Shown here: piece by piece, positions 1 through 8,296 of the stretch | How the letters are laid out: the number at the start of each line of letters is the position of its first letter | How positions within the stretch are numbered: position 1 is the first letter of the stretch | DNA from: an uncultured Acidobacteriia bacterium | GTDB taxonomy: Bacteria; Acidobacteriota; Terriglobia; Bryobacterales; Bryobacteraceae | Reading direction: 5' to 3' | Assembly (NCBI GenBank): GCA_903907865.1 | Contig: CAIVPR010000160.1 | Location: forward strand, 1-64,000 | Length of the DNA: 64,000 nt | Program-made: the position numbers and the translations under genes | The notes under the pieces: model-generated | Seen by the model: the letters and a program-made list of their open reading frames with translations, nothing else | Databases searched by the model: none | Told to the model about the DNA's origin: nothing

Positions 1-1
1 C

Positions 2-295
2 CCCGTTGCTGGCAGTTGGCGCACCCCAAACATCCAGGTTGCCAGGTTCCGCACCAAAAGTCCAGGTCCGAAGCGAAGTTTTTTCAGACTTTTTTCGCCC
101 GGCACCTTCGCATGGCAATCCGCGGGGCTGAACTGTTACTTCCTGACGCTCAAGATCGCCCCGCCTCTGGTTGCGACCGAGTCGCAGTTGGATCATTTCG
201 TTACCTCGATCCACGAAGTGGTGCATCTCATGCATACGTCAAACTCGTTCTGGTCGGAGGCTTTGGGAATGGCACGACGCGTGATGGACATTTAA
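2..295 (+). CDS. Class III aminotransferase, C-terminal end (partial)
   Basis: The reading frame is open from the window edge to TAA at 293-295 and gives about 97 residues without its own start, so the gene begins outside the window. The segment LNCYFLTLKIAPPLVATESQ, followed by a helix rich in Val and His, resembles the C-terminal small-domain end of PLP-dependent class III aminotransferases (acetylornithine or putrescine type), where a line like 'lkv.PPLvite.qld' precedes the last helix. The catalytic lysine and PLP site lie upstream and are not visible. The next gene starts four bases after the stop, so the two are probably co-transcribed. Family assignment rests on a short stretch only; substrate cannot be told. 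Confidence 0.55.
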   Translation, partial: PVAGSWRTPNIQVARFRTKSPGPKRSFFRLFSPGTFAWQSAGLNCYFLTLKIAPPLVATESQLDHFVTSIHEVVHLMHTSNSFWSEALGMARRVMDI

Positions 296-299
296 TCCC

Positions 300-1355
300 A
301 TGACAGACGTATTCATCGTCGGAGGCGGCCCGGCCGGACTAGCTGCGGCACTGGCATGGCGGGCGCGCGGCTTCAGCGTGGTGGTGGCTGATTCTGGTCA
401 CCCACCCATCGACAAAGCTTGCGGCGAAGGGTTGATGCCGGATTCGTTGGAGGCGCTGGCGGAGCTCGGCGTCCATCTGGATGGCGTCCCGGCGTCACAT
501 CCATTCCGTGGCATTCGATTCTTGGGAGCCAATTCCCAAGTCGCGGCCACTTTTCCCACCGGAGAGGGCATCGGGCTTCGGCGGACAGTCCTGCACGAGA
601 TGATGATTGAGCGAGCGGCGGCGGTCGGCGTGGAGATGCGCTGGGGTGCCACCGTCAGCGATCCCGACTCGATCCAGGCACGTTGGATCATCGGGGCGGA
701 TGGCCAGAAATCCAAAGTGCGCCAATGGTCCGGGCTGGATGCGACACGCCGCGAATCCCGCCGCTACGGGTTCAGCCGCCACTACCGGATGGCACCGTGG
801 GCCGACAAGGTCGAGGTGTATTGGGCCCCGGATTGCCAGATGTATGTGACGCCGGTCGGGCCGGACGAGGTTTGCGTCGCACTGATATCCAAGAACCAGC
901 ACTTCCGGCACGACGACGCGGCGTCGCGCTTTCCCCAACTCATGGCCCGGTTGGCAGGACATGCCCAGACCACCGTGGAACGCGGTGCCGTTTCGGCAAC
1001 GCGGAGCTTGCGAAGGGTCGTGAAGGGCAACGTGGCGTTGTTGGGGGATGCGTCGGGGTCGGTGGACGCCATTACGGGTGAAGGATTGTGCCTCGCCTTC
1101 CGCCAAGCCCCGCATCTGGCGGCCGCGCTGGAGGATGGGGATCTGGAATCCTACCAAGAATGGCACCGGATCATGATGCGTCGACCGCGCCTGATGGCCG
1201 ACTTGATGCTGGTTCTCGACCGCCTGCCCGCCGTACGCGAGACGGCACTGCGGGTTCTCGAAATGCAGCCTGGCATCTTCGCCGGGTTGCTGAAGGTACA
1301 TGTTCTCGGAGGAGACTTTTGTTTACAACGATTCGCACCAGCTTTCTTGCGGTAA
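300..1355 (+). CDS. FAD-dependent oxidoreductase, geranylgeranyl-reductase-like
   Basis: This 351-residue flavoprotein starts with an N-terminal Rossmann fold (VGGGPAGLAAALAWRARG, residues 7-24) that binds the ADP part of FAD. A second FAD motif, the GD-containing stretch NVALLGDASGSVDAITGEG, lies near residues 244-262, and a WIIGADG segment lies near residue 130. This order is typical of the FixC / geranylgeranyl reductase / aromatic hydroxylase superfamily of monooxygenases and reductases. No membrane segment is seen. It follows an aminotransferase by four bases and overlaps the start of a YceI gene, so it is one of a co-transcribed set, perhaps for a lipid or quinone-like compound. The substrate is unknown. 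Confidence 0.8.
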   Translation: MTDVFIVGGGPAGLAAALAWRARGFSVVVADSGHPPIDKACGEGLMPDSLEALAELGVHLDGVPASHPFRGIRFLGANSQVAATFPTGEGIGLRRTVLHEMMIERAAAVGVEMRWGATVSDPDSIQARWIIGADGQKSKVRQWSGLDATRRESRRYGFSRHYRMAPWADKVEVYWAPDCQMYVTPVGPDEVCVALISKNQHFRHDDAASRFPQLMARLAGHAQTTVERGAVSATRSLRRVVKGNVALLGDASGSVDAITGEGLCLAFRQAPHLAAALEDGDLESYQEWHRIMMRRPRLMADLMLVLDRLPAVRETALRVLEMQPGIFAGLLKVHVLGGDFCLQRFAPAFLR

Positions 1356-1885
1356 TGCTCCTGGCGGTTCCCGCGGTCGCCGAGGAGATTTCGATCAACT
1401 TTGCGCCGGCGCAGACTCAGATCACTTGGACCGTAGGTTCCGCGCTGCACTTGGTGCACGGAACGTTCAAATTGAAGTCGGGACAGCTGAAGTTCGACAC
1501 GGCGACGGGGAAGGCTTCCGGGCAGATCGTGGTGGATACTCCCAGCGGAGACAGCGAGAGCGGGGCCCGCGACAAGCGGATGCACAAGGAAGTGCTGGAA
1601 TCCGGCAAATATCCTGAGGCGAGCTTCACGCCGGACAAGGTGACGGGGCAACTCGCGCCAAGTGGCCAGTCGAAATTGGAATTCCACGGCAATTTCCGAC
1701 TGCACGGGGCCGACCACGAAATGACCTTGGCCGCGACCGTGGACCGCAACGGCAACGACCTCGCCGCCGGCATCGATTTCCAGATCCCGTACGTGAAGTG
1801 GGGAATCAAGGATCCGAGCGTGGTGTTTCTGAAGGTGGAAAAGGTTGTGGACATGCACGTGAAGACGACCGTGCGGGTACCCTGA
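1319..1885 (+). CDS. YceI family periplasmic protein
   Basis: A 188-residue protein of the YceI family, whose members form a lipocalin-like beta barrel that binds isoprenoid or amphiphilic molecules in the periplasm. After a signal peptide (hydrophobic run FLAVMLLAVPAVA), the repeated strands, the SESGARDKRMHKEVLES segment and the ending with PSVVFLKVEKVVDMHVKT fit the family. The start is taken as TTG at 1319, behind GGAGGAG at 1308-1314, because the alternative ATG at 1355 would leave almost no signal peptide. The gene overlaps the end of the FAD oxidoreductase by 37 bases. An isoprenoid-binding role beside a geranylgeranyl-reductase-like enzyme is consistent, but this is inference. Confidence 0.85.
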   Translation: MFTTIRTSFLAVMLLAVPAVAEEISINFAPAQTQITWTVGSALHLVHGTFKLKSGQLKFDTATGKASGQIVVDTPSGDSESGARDKRMHKEVLESGKYPEASFTPDKVTGQLAPSGQSKLEFHGNFRLHGADHEMTLAATVDRNGNDLAAGIDFQIPYVKWGIKDPSVVFLKVEKVVDMHVKTTVRVP

Positions 1886-1892
1886 AAAGCTG

Positions 1893-1922
1893 TTACAATG
1901 AAGTCAGACGCGGCGTTATACG
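1893..1922 (+). promoter_or_regulatory. Possible tmRNA promoter
   Basis: A TTACAA-like -35 (1893-1898) and a TATACG-like -10 (1917-1922) are separated by 18 bases and lie just before the tmRNA gene. The mature tmRNA end is 18 bases after the -10, so transcription would begin a few bases earlier, with RNase P trimming the 5' end. The match is weak. Confidence 0.3.
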
Positions 1923-1939
1923 CGTTCACCACCCGATAA

Positions 1940-2296
1940 GGGGGCGCATGGATTCGACGGGATTGAATCAAGATGCGGAGGCGTGCCGGGTTCCGAGCTC
2001 CCGTAAAACGATCGGAAAAACAAAACTGCCAATAACATGCAGTTCGCATACGCAGCTTAATTAAACACTAAGCGCGTCGCTCCGGCCGGTCAGCCTGCGG
2101 ACCGGTTAGTGAGCGTCATCCAGCAGGATAGGGAGCAAGCTTCTGTTCGTAGCTGAGACCCGAGATCAATCGGACTGGTCCTTGGCCATTTTTGCCGGTT
2201 TATCGGCCCGGGACGACTAACAGAACCGCGCTACGCACGTAGGCTCTTCATTTCGAGCAGTTTCGGACGGGGGTTCGACTCCCCCCGCCTCCACCA
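1940..2296 (+). ncRNA. ssrA: tmRNA (ssrA)
   Basis: This is a complete one-piece tmRNA of 357 bases. The 5' end starts GGGGGCGCATGGATTCGACG, and the 3' end carries the T-arm GGGTTCGACTCCCC and an encoded CCA at 2294-2296. Bases 1940-1946 pair with 2286-2292 to form the acceptor stem. The tag reading frame runs from GCC at 2028 to TAA at 2058-2060 and encodes ANNMQFAYAA, ending in the small and hydrophobic residues that ClpXP-type proteases recognise. tmRNA with SmpB rescues ribosomes stalled on broken mRNAs and marks the products for degradation. The gene stands alone between the YceI gene and a rho-independent terminator. Confidence 0.96.
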
Positions 2297-2306
2297 ACCA
2301 ACTTTC

Positions 2307-2350
2307 ATGCCCCGTCGCGACGATCCCGTCCCGACGGGGCATTTTCGTTT
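2307..2350 (+). terminator. Rho-independent terminator of ssrA
   Basis: An 11-bp perfect stem (2307-2317 with 2332-2342, ATGCCCCGTCG) and a 14-base loop are followed by TTTTCGTTT. It begins ten bases after the tmRNA CCA end. Confidence 0.85.
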
Positions 2351-2423
2351 CGCTCCCTCGCGGTCGCGGCTCGGCTGGAACCAGCATGCTACCGAGCGAC
2401 GACCGCAAGGGAGTGTTTGTTCG
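2343..2423. repeat. Palindromic interspersed element, full copy
   Basis: Two imperfect 32-base inverted arms (2343-2374 and 2392-2423) flank a 17-base spacer that contains CAGCATGCTA. The right arm contains CGACCGCAAGGGAGTGTTTG. The copy at 57414-57493 has the same layout and nearly the same spacer. It lies between the ssrA terminator and the convergent end of the 1204-residue protein gene. Confidence 0.75.
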
Positions 2424-2474
2424 AAGAGAACGCTCCCTCGCGCAAGCCGCTCGCCTTCTGCTATTTCAGGAGCC

Positions 2475-5400
2475 CTATCGAACCTCCAGCACTTCCGGAT
2501 CCGCTGCCGAGATGACCGCCCCGCTGGCATTCAGATACTGGATTCGATACCAGTGCGCCCCCTGCCTCGCATCTGCGGACACCGCGCACGGCGAACTGTT
2601 GCACGCAAAGGTCGACGTGGCCCCGGATGGCTGCGTCACGACAATTTGCGCCGACGCCGCGCCGGGTGCCGACGCCAAGTTGAACGCAATCGAGGGATTG
2701 ACCTGCACCGCGGGCTGGACACCGCCAAGCCGCACGGCGGGCCATTGGTGCCCCATGCCGATTCCGAAAAGGAAACCCAGCCATTTGTACTGCCAGATGG
2801 AATCGTTGTCCAGCGCGTTGAGGTAGATCGAGTCCGCGTAGGGCCCGCCCAGCTTACCCCATTGGGCTCCATAAAATTCGTCCCCGAGTGCCTTCATTTG
2901 CGGGGTCGGGTTCGCCTCGTAGGCCACTCTGACAGCATTTTGGGCTTCCGCGTTGAGCGTTCTGGCAGCCGCCGCGGAATTGGGATCCGTTGGGTAGGTG
3001 CAATTCAAGCGTGGTGTGTGGACCGGTAGGCAGCCACCCCATTCGACCGCATAGCGCAGGCCGCCGCTGGCCGGGTCGAAACCATCAGTCACGAGCCAAG
3101 TCGCGGATCCGGATGCAAGATCCGAATAGCCCGAAGCCGTGGCGCCGGTAGCCCCCAGCGATGCCAGTTTCATCGCAAATGTCTTGATGCCGATGAAGAA
3201 TGGCTGCTGCCCGTATCCCAGTTCCCCATATCGGGAACCTTGATAGACGCCGGAAGTCCCCTGCCACGGGCGGTCCAGTTGGATGGTGTTCGAGTCGACC
3301 CACTGGCACGCATACAGGGTGTTGATGTTGGCGTGGTCGCTGAAGTCCTTGGCAAAGGCCGGCCAACTGTAGTCCGACTCGATCTGATAAGGATAGGTTC
3401 CCGTATCGCCGTCAAACGTCCCGGTCAAGGTGATGCTTGTCGGCGAGTTGACGGTGAACTGGGCATAGAACGGATAGGGTTGGCCGTTCCGCTTCGCCAG
3501 GATGACGATCTTCGTGCTGGGGGTGAACCCGTTCCCGGTTCCGGACTGAAGGCCATTGCTGACGTCAATCGTGCCGCTTGCGACAACCGGGCACATGGAC
3601 GGGGCGAGTCCGCTAGCCTTGACTATCGGACTCCCTTGCGTCAAGGTGTATGCGCCCGCGCCGTTCCACGTGACCGCCGGAAACTCGTAGTTGCTGCCCT
3701 TGCAACCTTGGTCCCGAACCAAGGCCTTCGTCAGCTGTGCCTTCCAATAGGACCGCTGGTTCGGCGTATTGGGATCGCCCGTATCCACCGGATCGAACAG
3801 GGCCGCCAAGGCAATCCACGAAAGGCCATAAGCCGTCTCGCGCGTATCGGAATCGCAATTGGCCAGAATCGGGCCGCCCGCATAAGGATTCGCGATGGCC
3901 GAGTTGGCCAAGCGACGAAGGGTGTACCAATTGTTCACCCGACCGTCCAGCACCGCTGCCGCCGCCATTCCTGTTGCCCCGAGGCGGCGCGGAATGATTC
4001 CGATCCAGTTCTCGTCGAAATCTGGAGCCGTCGGCAGGTAGTCGCCCACAGCACGCGCGTTGTTCAGGAACACGTTGAATCCCGACCTGAAGTAGCCCGC
4101 GTAGTGCGCCAGCACTTCGTCGTAGTAGTTGGGGCCGAACTCGGAAAACCAGGAGTCGGTCTGGTAGCCGAGCAGTTGGTTGGTCTGGTTGCCGATCACG
4201 TTTGAAAAGATGACGTGGTGGAACATCCGCGTGTCGCTCTCGCAGGAAGAGACGTCGACCGCGTTCCGACCCTGCGTTCCGTCGGGGCGTATCCAGCCCC
4301 TTACCAGAGACCGCGGATTGTCGATGATGCTGTACGAGAGCGAAGTTCCGGAGTCCGCGTCCTGTGGCCACGGGCGCGACAGGGTCATCGTCGTTCCCGA
4401 ACCGATCGTGTTGATCGTGGCGAAGAACACAAATGGCTGTCCGCCATGTGCGCCTTGGACGCGGACCCGATAGCCGCCCAGAATCAAAGTCCACGAAGTC
4501 CCGGTGCCCGTAAGAGTTGTCGAACCCGGGGTCGCTGACACGGTCCCGGCCGAATAGATCACGGCCCCCGCTTGCCCCGGTCCAGCGGGGCAGAAATCTG
4601 TCAGGAACTTGGTTCCGGTTCCAGATGTCACCGTTTGCCTGACGTTGGTGCCCACGGCCCACGCCTGTGCCGCTGCCACGTGGTCGAACTGCCCGGCCCG
4701 CCACGCCCGACCGTCGTAGCAGACCGTCAGCACGTTGCCGGCAACGGAGCAGATTCGAATCTCCTCCAGCGGGCTCCAGACGCCGGGAGCGTTGAGCGTC
4801 AGCAACGCCGGCAGCGTCGAAAAGTCCAATTTAGTGGCATCGGTCAAGGTTACCGTCGTGGCTGTGGCCGAAATGGCGACGGCGAGGGTGGTCTGGTTGG
4901 GCTGCGACGCCCCGGACGGCGTGTAGGAAATGGTGCCCGAGAGGTTCACGCCCCAGCCGGGGGGACTCACGGTGGCCAACATCCGCTTCTTAACCGTCGC
5001 CGCCGTCAGGGTTTTCTGGTCTTCCCAAGGCCATGGGTTCTTGCCGAAGGCGATCATCGGCCCGAATAGCAGATCTGCGGCGGGATTCGCCTGCACCACG
5101 ACACCGTTGTCGTCGGTTGCCACCGCGCCGAACGTGAGATCGTTGGTTGCGATCTGGCCAGCCACGTCGGTTACCTGCAGCCGCACTGAATACGTTCCGA
5201 AAATGAGCCCCTTCACCACAGGTTGGGCGGCAGTGCGACTGGACCAGCGCAGCGTGGTGGGACCAGCTGTCTGCTGCCATACGTACGTTACGCTGTCCGA
5301 GCCGTCCGCCATCGAAAAGCTGGCGGCTCCGTCCAGCGACAGGGGAAATCCCGCCCGCGCCGAGACCCAGTTCGACCAAGCCGGCGCATTCAGCGTCTTC

Positions 5401-6089
5401 GGAACCGAGGCTGGCAACTGGCTGGGAGTGAGCACAAACGCCGCCCCTGGAAACACCGCGTCGTGACGGTTTCCCGACGAGTCCTTGGTGTCCCCGTCGA
5501 ATGCGAACCTCGTGATCGTGCTTTCCGATGTGAACGTATGCGGCGGTTGACTGCCGTCGGGAAGGATGGTGGGCAGCAGCCGGAAAAAAGCCAGCTTCAC
5601 GTTCGTGACCGGACTGCCAAAGGCTCCACCAATGTTGTTCCATTCGGTCGCCGGAAACGAGACAATGCTCCGTGCGCCCTGCTGGTAGCCCGTTCCGTCG
5701 ACGTTCCAGAGTTCGCACACCAGCCGCTGGGCGACCGCGTCGCGCTGAACCCTGACGACCACGTTGTTGTAGCCGGCCAGTTGCAGGTCGCAAGGCGTCG
5801 TGACATCCCGCGCGTCAAATAAACGGAAGTATCCGTTGGGTTGGATCATTGCGTCCGCACCCGCTCCACCCATATGCCAAATGGTCGCGTTGCCCTGCGG
5901 GGTCGTGGGAATTGTCCAGTCGTGGATCTGGAACTCGATTCTCCAAGACTGGGAGTTCAGCAACCTTTGATCCACGACACTCACGCTGGTGTTGCCCGGT
6001 GTTAGCGACAGCGAAAGGCCCCCGAACGCCGGCATGGCGGCAATCGAGGCCGCGGCCAACAGGCCAATTACGAGTTTGTTTGCTTTCAT
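2475..6089 (-). CDS. Very large secreted beta-rich protein (LamG/PKD-like, tail-fibre-like modules)
   Basis: The product has 1204 residues and a clear signal peptide (MKANKLVIGLLAAASIAAMP). The start at 6089 is chosen over an ATG eight codons upstream because AGGAGA lies six bases before it. Residues about 20-215 look like a concanavalin/LamG-type jelly roll. Residues about 230-330 look like a PKD/Ig module (VTYVWQQTAGPTTLRW). A beta module with GTGTSW and a TLSRPW ending occurs near 516-586 and again near 840-898, as in phage tail and baseplate proteins. The part between (about 590-800) is helix-rich with many aromatic residues and could be an alpha/alpha toroid. No catalytic motif is recognised. 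It is the last gene of a three-gene secreted operon. A polymer-binding or polymer-degrading surface protein is possible, but unproven. Confidence 0.7.
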   Translation of the reverse strand: MKANKLVIGLLAAASIAAMPAFGGLSLSLTPGNTSVSVVDQRLLNSQSWRIEFQIHDWTIPTTPQGNATIWHMGGAGADAMIQPNGYFRLFDARDVTTPCDLQLAGYNNVVVRVQRDAVAQRLVCELWNVDGTGYQQGARSIVSFPATEWNNIGGAFGSPVTNVKLAFFRLLPTILPDGSQPPHTFTSESTITRFAFDGDTKDSSGNRHDAVFPGAAFVLTPSQLPASVPKTLNAPAWSNWVSARAGFPLSLDGAASFSMADGSDSVTYVWQQTAGPTTLRWSSRTAAQPVVKGLIFGTYSVRLQVTDVAGQIATNDLTFGAVATDDNGVVVQANPAADLLFGPMIAFGKNPWPWEDQKTLTAATVKKRMLATVSPPGWGVNLSGTISYTPSGASQPNQTTLAVAISATATTVTLTDATKLDFSTLPALLTLNAPGVWSPLEEIRICSVAGNVLTVCYDGRAWRAGQFDHVAAAQAWAVGTNVRQTVTSGTGTKFLTDFCPAGPGQAGAVIYSAGTVSATPGSTTLTGTGTSWTLILGGYRVRVQGAHGGQPFVFFATINTIGSGTTMTLSRPWPQDADSGTSLSYSIIDNPRSLVRGWIRPDGTQGRNAVDVSSCESDTRMFHHVIFSNVIGNQTNQLLGYQTDSWFSEFGPNYYDEVLAHYAGYFRSGFNVFLNNARAVGDYLPTAPDFDENWIGIIPRRLGATGMAAAAVLDGRVNNWYTLRRLANSAIANPYAGGPILANCDSDTRETAYGLSWIALAALFDPVDTGDPNTPNQRSYWKAQLTKALVRDQGCKGSNYEFPAVTWNGAGAYTLTQGSPIVKASGLAPSMCPVVASGTIDVSNGLQSGTGNGFTPSTKIVILAKRNGQPYPFYAQFTVNSPTSITLTGTFDGDTGTYPYQIESDYSWPAFAKDFSDHANINTLYACQWVDSNTIQLDRPWQGTSGVYQGSRYGELGYGQQPFFIGIKTFAMKLASLGATGATASGYSDLASGSATWLVTDGFDPASGGLRYAVEWGGCLPVHTPRLNCTYPTDPNSAAAARTLNAEAQNAVRVAYEANPTPQMKALGDEFYGAQWGKLGGPYADSIYLNALDNDSIWQYKWLGFLFGIGMGHQWPAVRLGGVQPAVQVNPSIAFNLASAPGAASAQIVVTQPSGATSTFACNSSPCAVSADARQGAHWYRIQYLNASGAVISAADPEVLEVR

Positions 6090-6125
6090 CTCTCTTCTCC
6101 TATTCATGTTCAAGGTTCGGGAAGG

Positions 6126-6761
6126 CTATTGCAAGAAGAATTGCCCGGAGACCACCGCGGCTGGTGCCGGAGCCGTGGTTACGCGCAGGTGCGAAATGCA
6201 GGAATAGGCCCCGTCGTTCTGGCCTCCGATTTGGAGGCGGAGAATGGTGGAGGCGAAAGTCCTCTGCACAGTGGCGTTGGTGGACGCCCACGTGGTCCCC
6301 ACACGCAGGGTTCCCGTGGCGTCTCCAACGTAGTTCGCAGGATTGACGACATTGACTGCCAGCAGGGACGTGCTCGCGCCGCTCAGAACCACCACGTGGC
6401 TGGTGCCGCCATACGACGGATCGCCAATGCCGAGCCCGAGCACGTAGGACCCCGCTGCAGGCAGGTCCACCCGGAATACGCTCAACTCGGCATCCGACTG
6501 GCAATTGATGCCCGCCACGCGGGGATCGTATGACGTCACGCGGTCGCGCACCGCGTAGCTGCTGGCAACCGATTCCCAGCCGAAGGTCACCGTCTGGCCA
6601 CCAATGGTTCGCGTGGTGGGGTACCGGGTCTGCTCCATGGAAACGAAGGTGGTCGACGTCGGGTCCGTCACAAACGAGGCACTGCTGCGGAAATTGAAGC
6701 CGACGTCCCAAGCCCCGGCGACAGCCGTCGAAACCATGGCCGCGAACAATAGTTTCCGCAT
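6126..6761 (-). CDS. Secreted protein of unknown function, middle gene of the secreted operon
   Basis: A 211-residue protein with a short signal peptide (MRKLLFAAMVSTAVAGA) followed by an all-beta domain with several Gly/Ser/Thr strands. It contains a DLPAAGSYVLGLGIGDPSYG segment that recalls malectin or galactose-binding jelly rolls, which bind carbohydrate. Two cysteines (INCQSDAE and YSCISH) could form a disulfide. The start ATG at 6761 shares one base with the TGA of the upstream gene and has AGGAGG eight bases ahead; a GTG three bases earlier is possible. The tight coupling with both neighbours suggests the three products act together outside the cytoplasm. No known function is recognised. 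Confidence 0.65.
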   Translation of the reverse strand: MRKLLFAAMVSTAVAGAWDVGFNFRSSASFVTDPTSTTFVSMEQTRYPTTRTIGGQTVTFGWESVASSYAVRDRVTSYDPRVAGINCQSDAELSVFRVDLPAAGSYVLGLGIGDPSYGGTSHVVVLSGASTSLLAVNVVNPANYVGDATGTLRVGTTWASTNATVQRTFASTILRLQIGGQNDGAYSCISHLRVTTAPAPAAVVSGQFFLQ

Positions 6762-8104
6762 CACAGGGTCCTCCTGAGCACAATCACGACCTCAGCGACA
6801 TCCACTTTGGAGGCGGTGCCCGTGGTATCGGTCCGCATCAGCCGCAGGTGCACCCGGTTGCCCGCCGCGCAGCCCGACGGCCACGAGAGCGACGTTCCCG
6901 ACAGAGTTGCCAGTTGGCTCGCGGTTGCCGGGCCCGTCACGGTGCCTGAGACGTAGAAGTTTCCCCCGACGATCACCGGATCGTTCAGGGCACTGGAATC
7001 GGGTGGCGTGCATACGGCGTCCAAGGCCATGGTGAAGGTTCCCGCGGAGGTTGGTGTCAGATAAGTAATATAGACGTCGGCCCTTCCAGTTAGCGTACGG
7101 GGCAACATGAAAGATGCCTGCACCGAAGGCGTGCCGGTTGAGGCGAACGCCGCATAGCCGTCATTGACATTGCTTCCGCTGCATCCGTCGGCTGTGGCTG
7201 CCGCTGCCGACCCCGGCGGTTGGTTCCACACCACCGTCGCGGTCGAGGCCCCCGAGCAGACAGCCAAAGCTGAATGCCACTCGCTGGTACCGGTCAAGAC
7301 CGTGCTGCCCCCGGCTCCGACACCAGTGACAATGGCTGGAGGGCCCGATACCCCGCCCGAGGAACTGCTCCCCGAGGCACCCGTGAGCAAACGGAACGCC
7401 GTCCCGTCGTACCAGATCGTGTACATCTGCCCGGCGAGGATGTCGGTTGCGCCCGGATTGCTCACGCCGTCCGCCTTGATCAACGGAGTGGCACCCAGAA
7501 TATCCACGTTCAAGGTGGTGCTCCCGCCCGCACCGGTCACATCGGGACGCCAATGGAGCACCATGCCGCTGGTGTAGGCCGTCAGCGTCGGGGAAAGGGC
7601 GCAGGAATAGGTGGTCGCTGACCCGGAAGCCGACTGGCACAAAAGCGGGCCACCGGCCTGCAGGGCCGCCTTCGAAAGAACAAGCGCCGTGTCGACCGTC
7701 TGTTGGATGTTCAACCTCGTTCCAGTGTCTGTGATCGCGTTCAGGATCCCCGCGCCTGGCGTAAAGTTTTCCGTGGAGCGTGAACCCACGGCAGTGCCCC
7801 CGTTTTGGATGGAGACCGCGCCGCCGGCCCCGCCTTGCGGAACCCAATTGTTGGCCGTCAAACATACGTAGATGTTGCTTCCGGCGGCGGCGGTCGTTAG
7901 CAGCAGCAGCTCGTTGACCACGCAGGTGGCGGGCAACGTGGCGCTGGTGCGCATGGGCCGTGTCATGGACGCGCCTTGGAAATCGACGCTCTTGGATTGC
8001 GTCCGCAGATCCACCTGGGTCTGGGCGCCGAGAATGCCGGCCAGCGGCAGGGCCAGTGCAAGCTGCGCCCCCCGGGACCGGAATGGAAACCGTCTTGGAA
8101 ACAT
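6761..8104 (-). CDS. Secreted tail-fibre-like protein, first gene of the secreted operon
   Basis: The 447-residue product has a signal peptide (LALALPLAGILGAQ) and a chain of Gly/Ser/Thr-rich beta segments. The stretch around residues 195-245, with GATPLIKADGVSNPGATDIL followed by an LAGQMYTIWYDGTAFRLL-type ending, resembles repeats in phage tail fibres and head-decoration proteins ('gat.i...dG...l..gqvytv.ydGt.frll'). The C-terminal part (about 290-447) looks like a separate jelly roll. AGGAG lies six bases before the ATG at 8104. No other phage gene is nearby, so this is a cell-surface or secreted fibre-like protein rather than prophage. The 192 bases upstream hold no gene and should contain the operon promoter, but no good -35/-10 pair was found. 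Confidence 0.65.
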   Translation of the reverse strand: MFPRRFPFRSRGAQLALALPLAGILGAQTQVDLRTQSKSVDFQGASMTRPMRTSATLPATCVVNELLLLTTAAAGSNIYVCLTANNWVPQGGAGGAVSIQNGGTAVGSRSTENFTPGAGILNAITDTGTRLNIQQTVDTALVLSKAALQAGGPLLCQSASGSATTYSCALSPTLTAYTSGMVLHWRPDVTGAGGSTTLNVDILGATPLIKADGVSNPGATDILAGQMYTIWYDGTAFRLLTGASGSSSSGGVSGPPAIVTGVGAGGSTVLTGTSEWHSALAVCSGASTATVVWNQPPGSAAAATADGCSGSNVNDGYAAFASTGTPSVQASFMLPRTLTGRADVYITYLTPTSAGTFTMALDAVCTPPDSSALNDPVIVGGNFYVSGTVTGPATASQLATLSGTSLSWPSGCAAGNRVHLRLMRTDTTGTASKVDVAEVVIVLRRTL

Positions 8105-8296
8105 ATAAAACTCCTCGGTCGGAATTCTGTCACACCGGGTGGCCGAAACCGCACGTCCAGAACCCTCTGCCAGAGCCCGTCTCCAAGCGTCTCTCCCTTA
8201 TTTTTCTTGTACTTGCAGGCAACGGAAAAATATTCCCGTCGCCCGTGACCGGCCCTCCGCCCCAAGGCCAAAAACAACCTTCTCGCAACCCCGGGA

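Noticed and set aside
16-303. Plus-strand reading frame of 95 codons at the window edge
   Set aside because: It is in a different frame from the aminotransferase end and has no family-like pattern; the frame ending at 295 is continuous and aligned to class III aminotransferases.
2200-2296. tRNA-like T-arm and CCA end
   Set aside because: They belong to the tRNA-like domain of tmRNA; there is no anticodon arm.
2475-8104. Prophage remnant
   Set aside because: Only fibre-like modules occur; no capsid, portal, terminase, integrase or lysis genes, and all three products have signal peptides.
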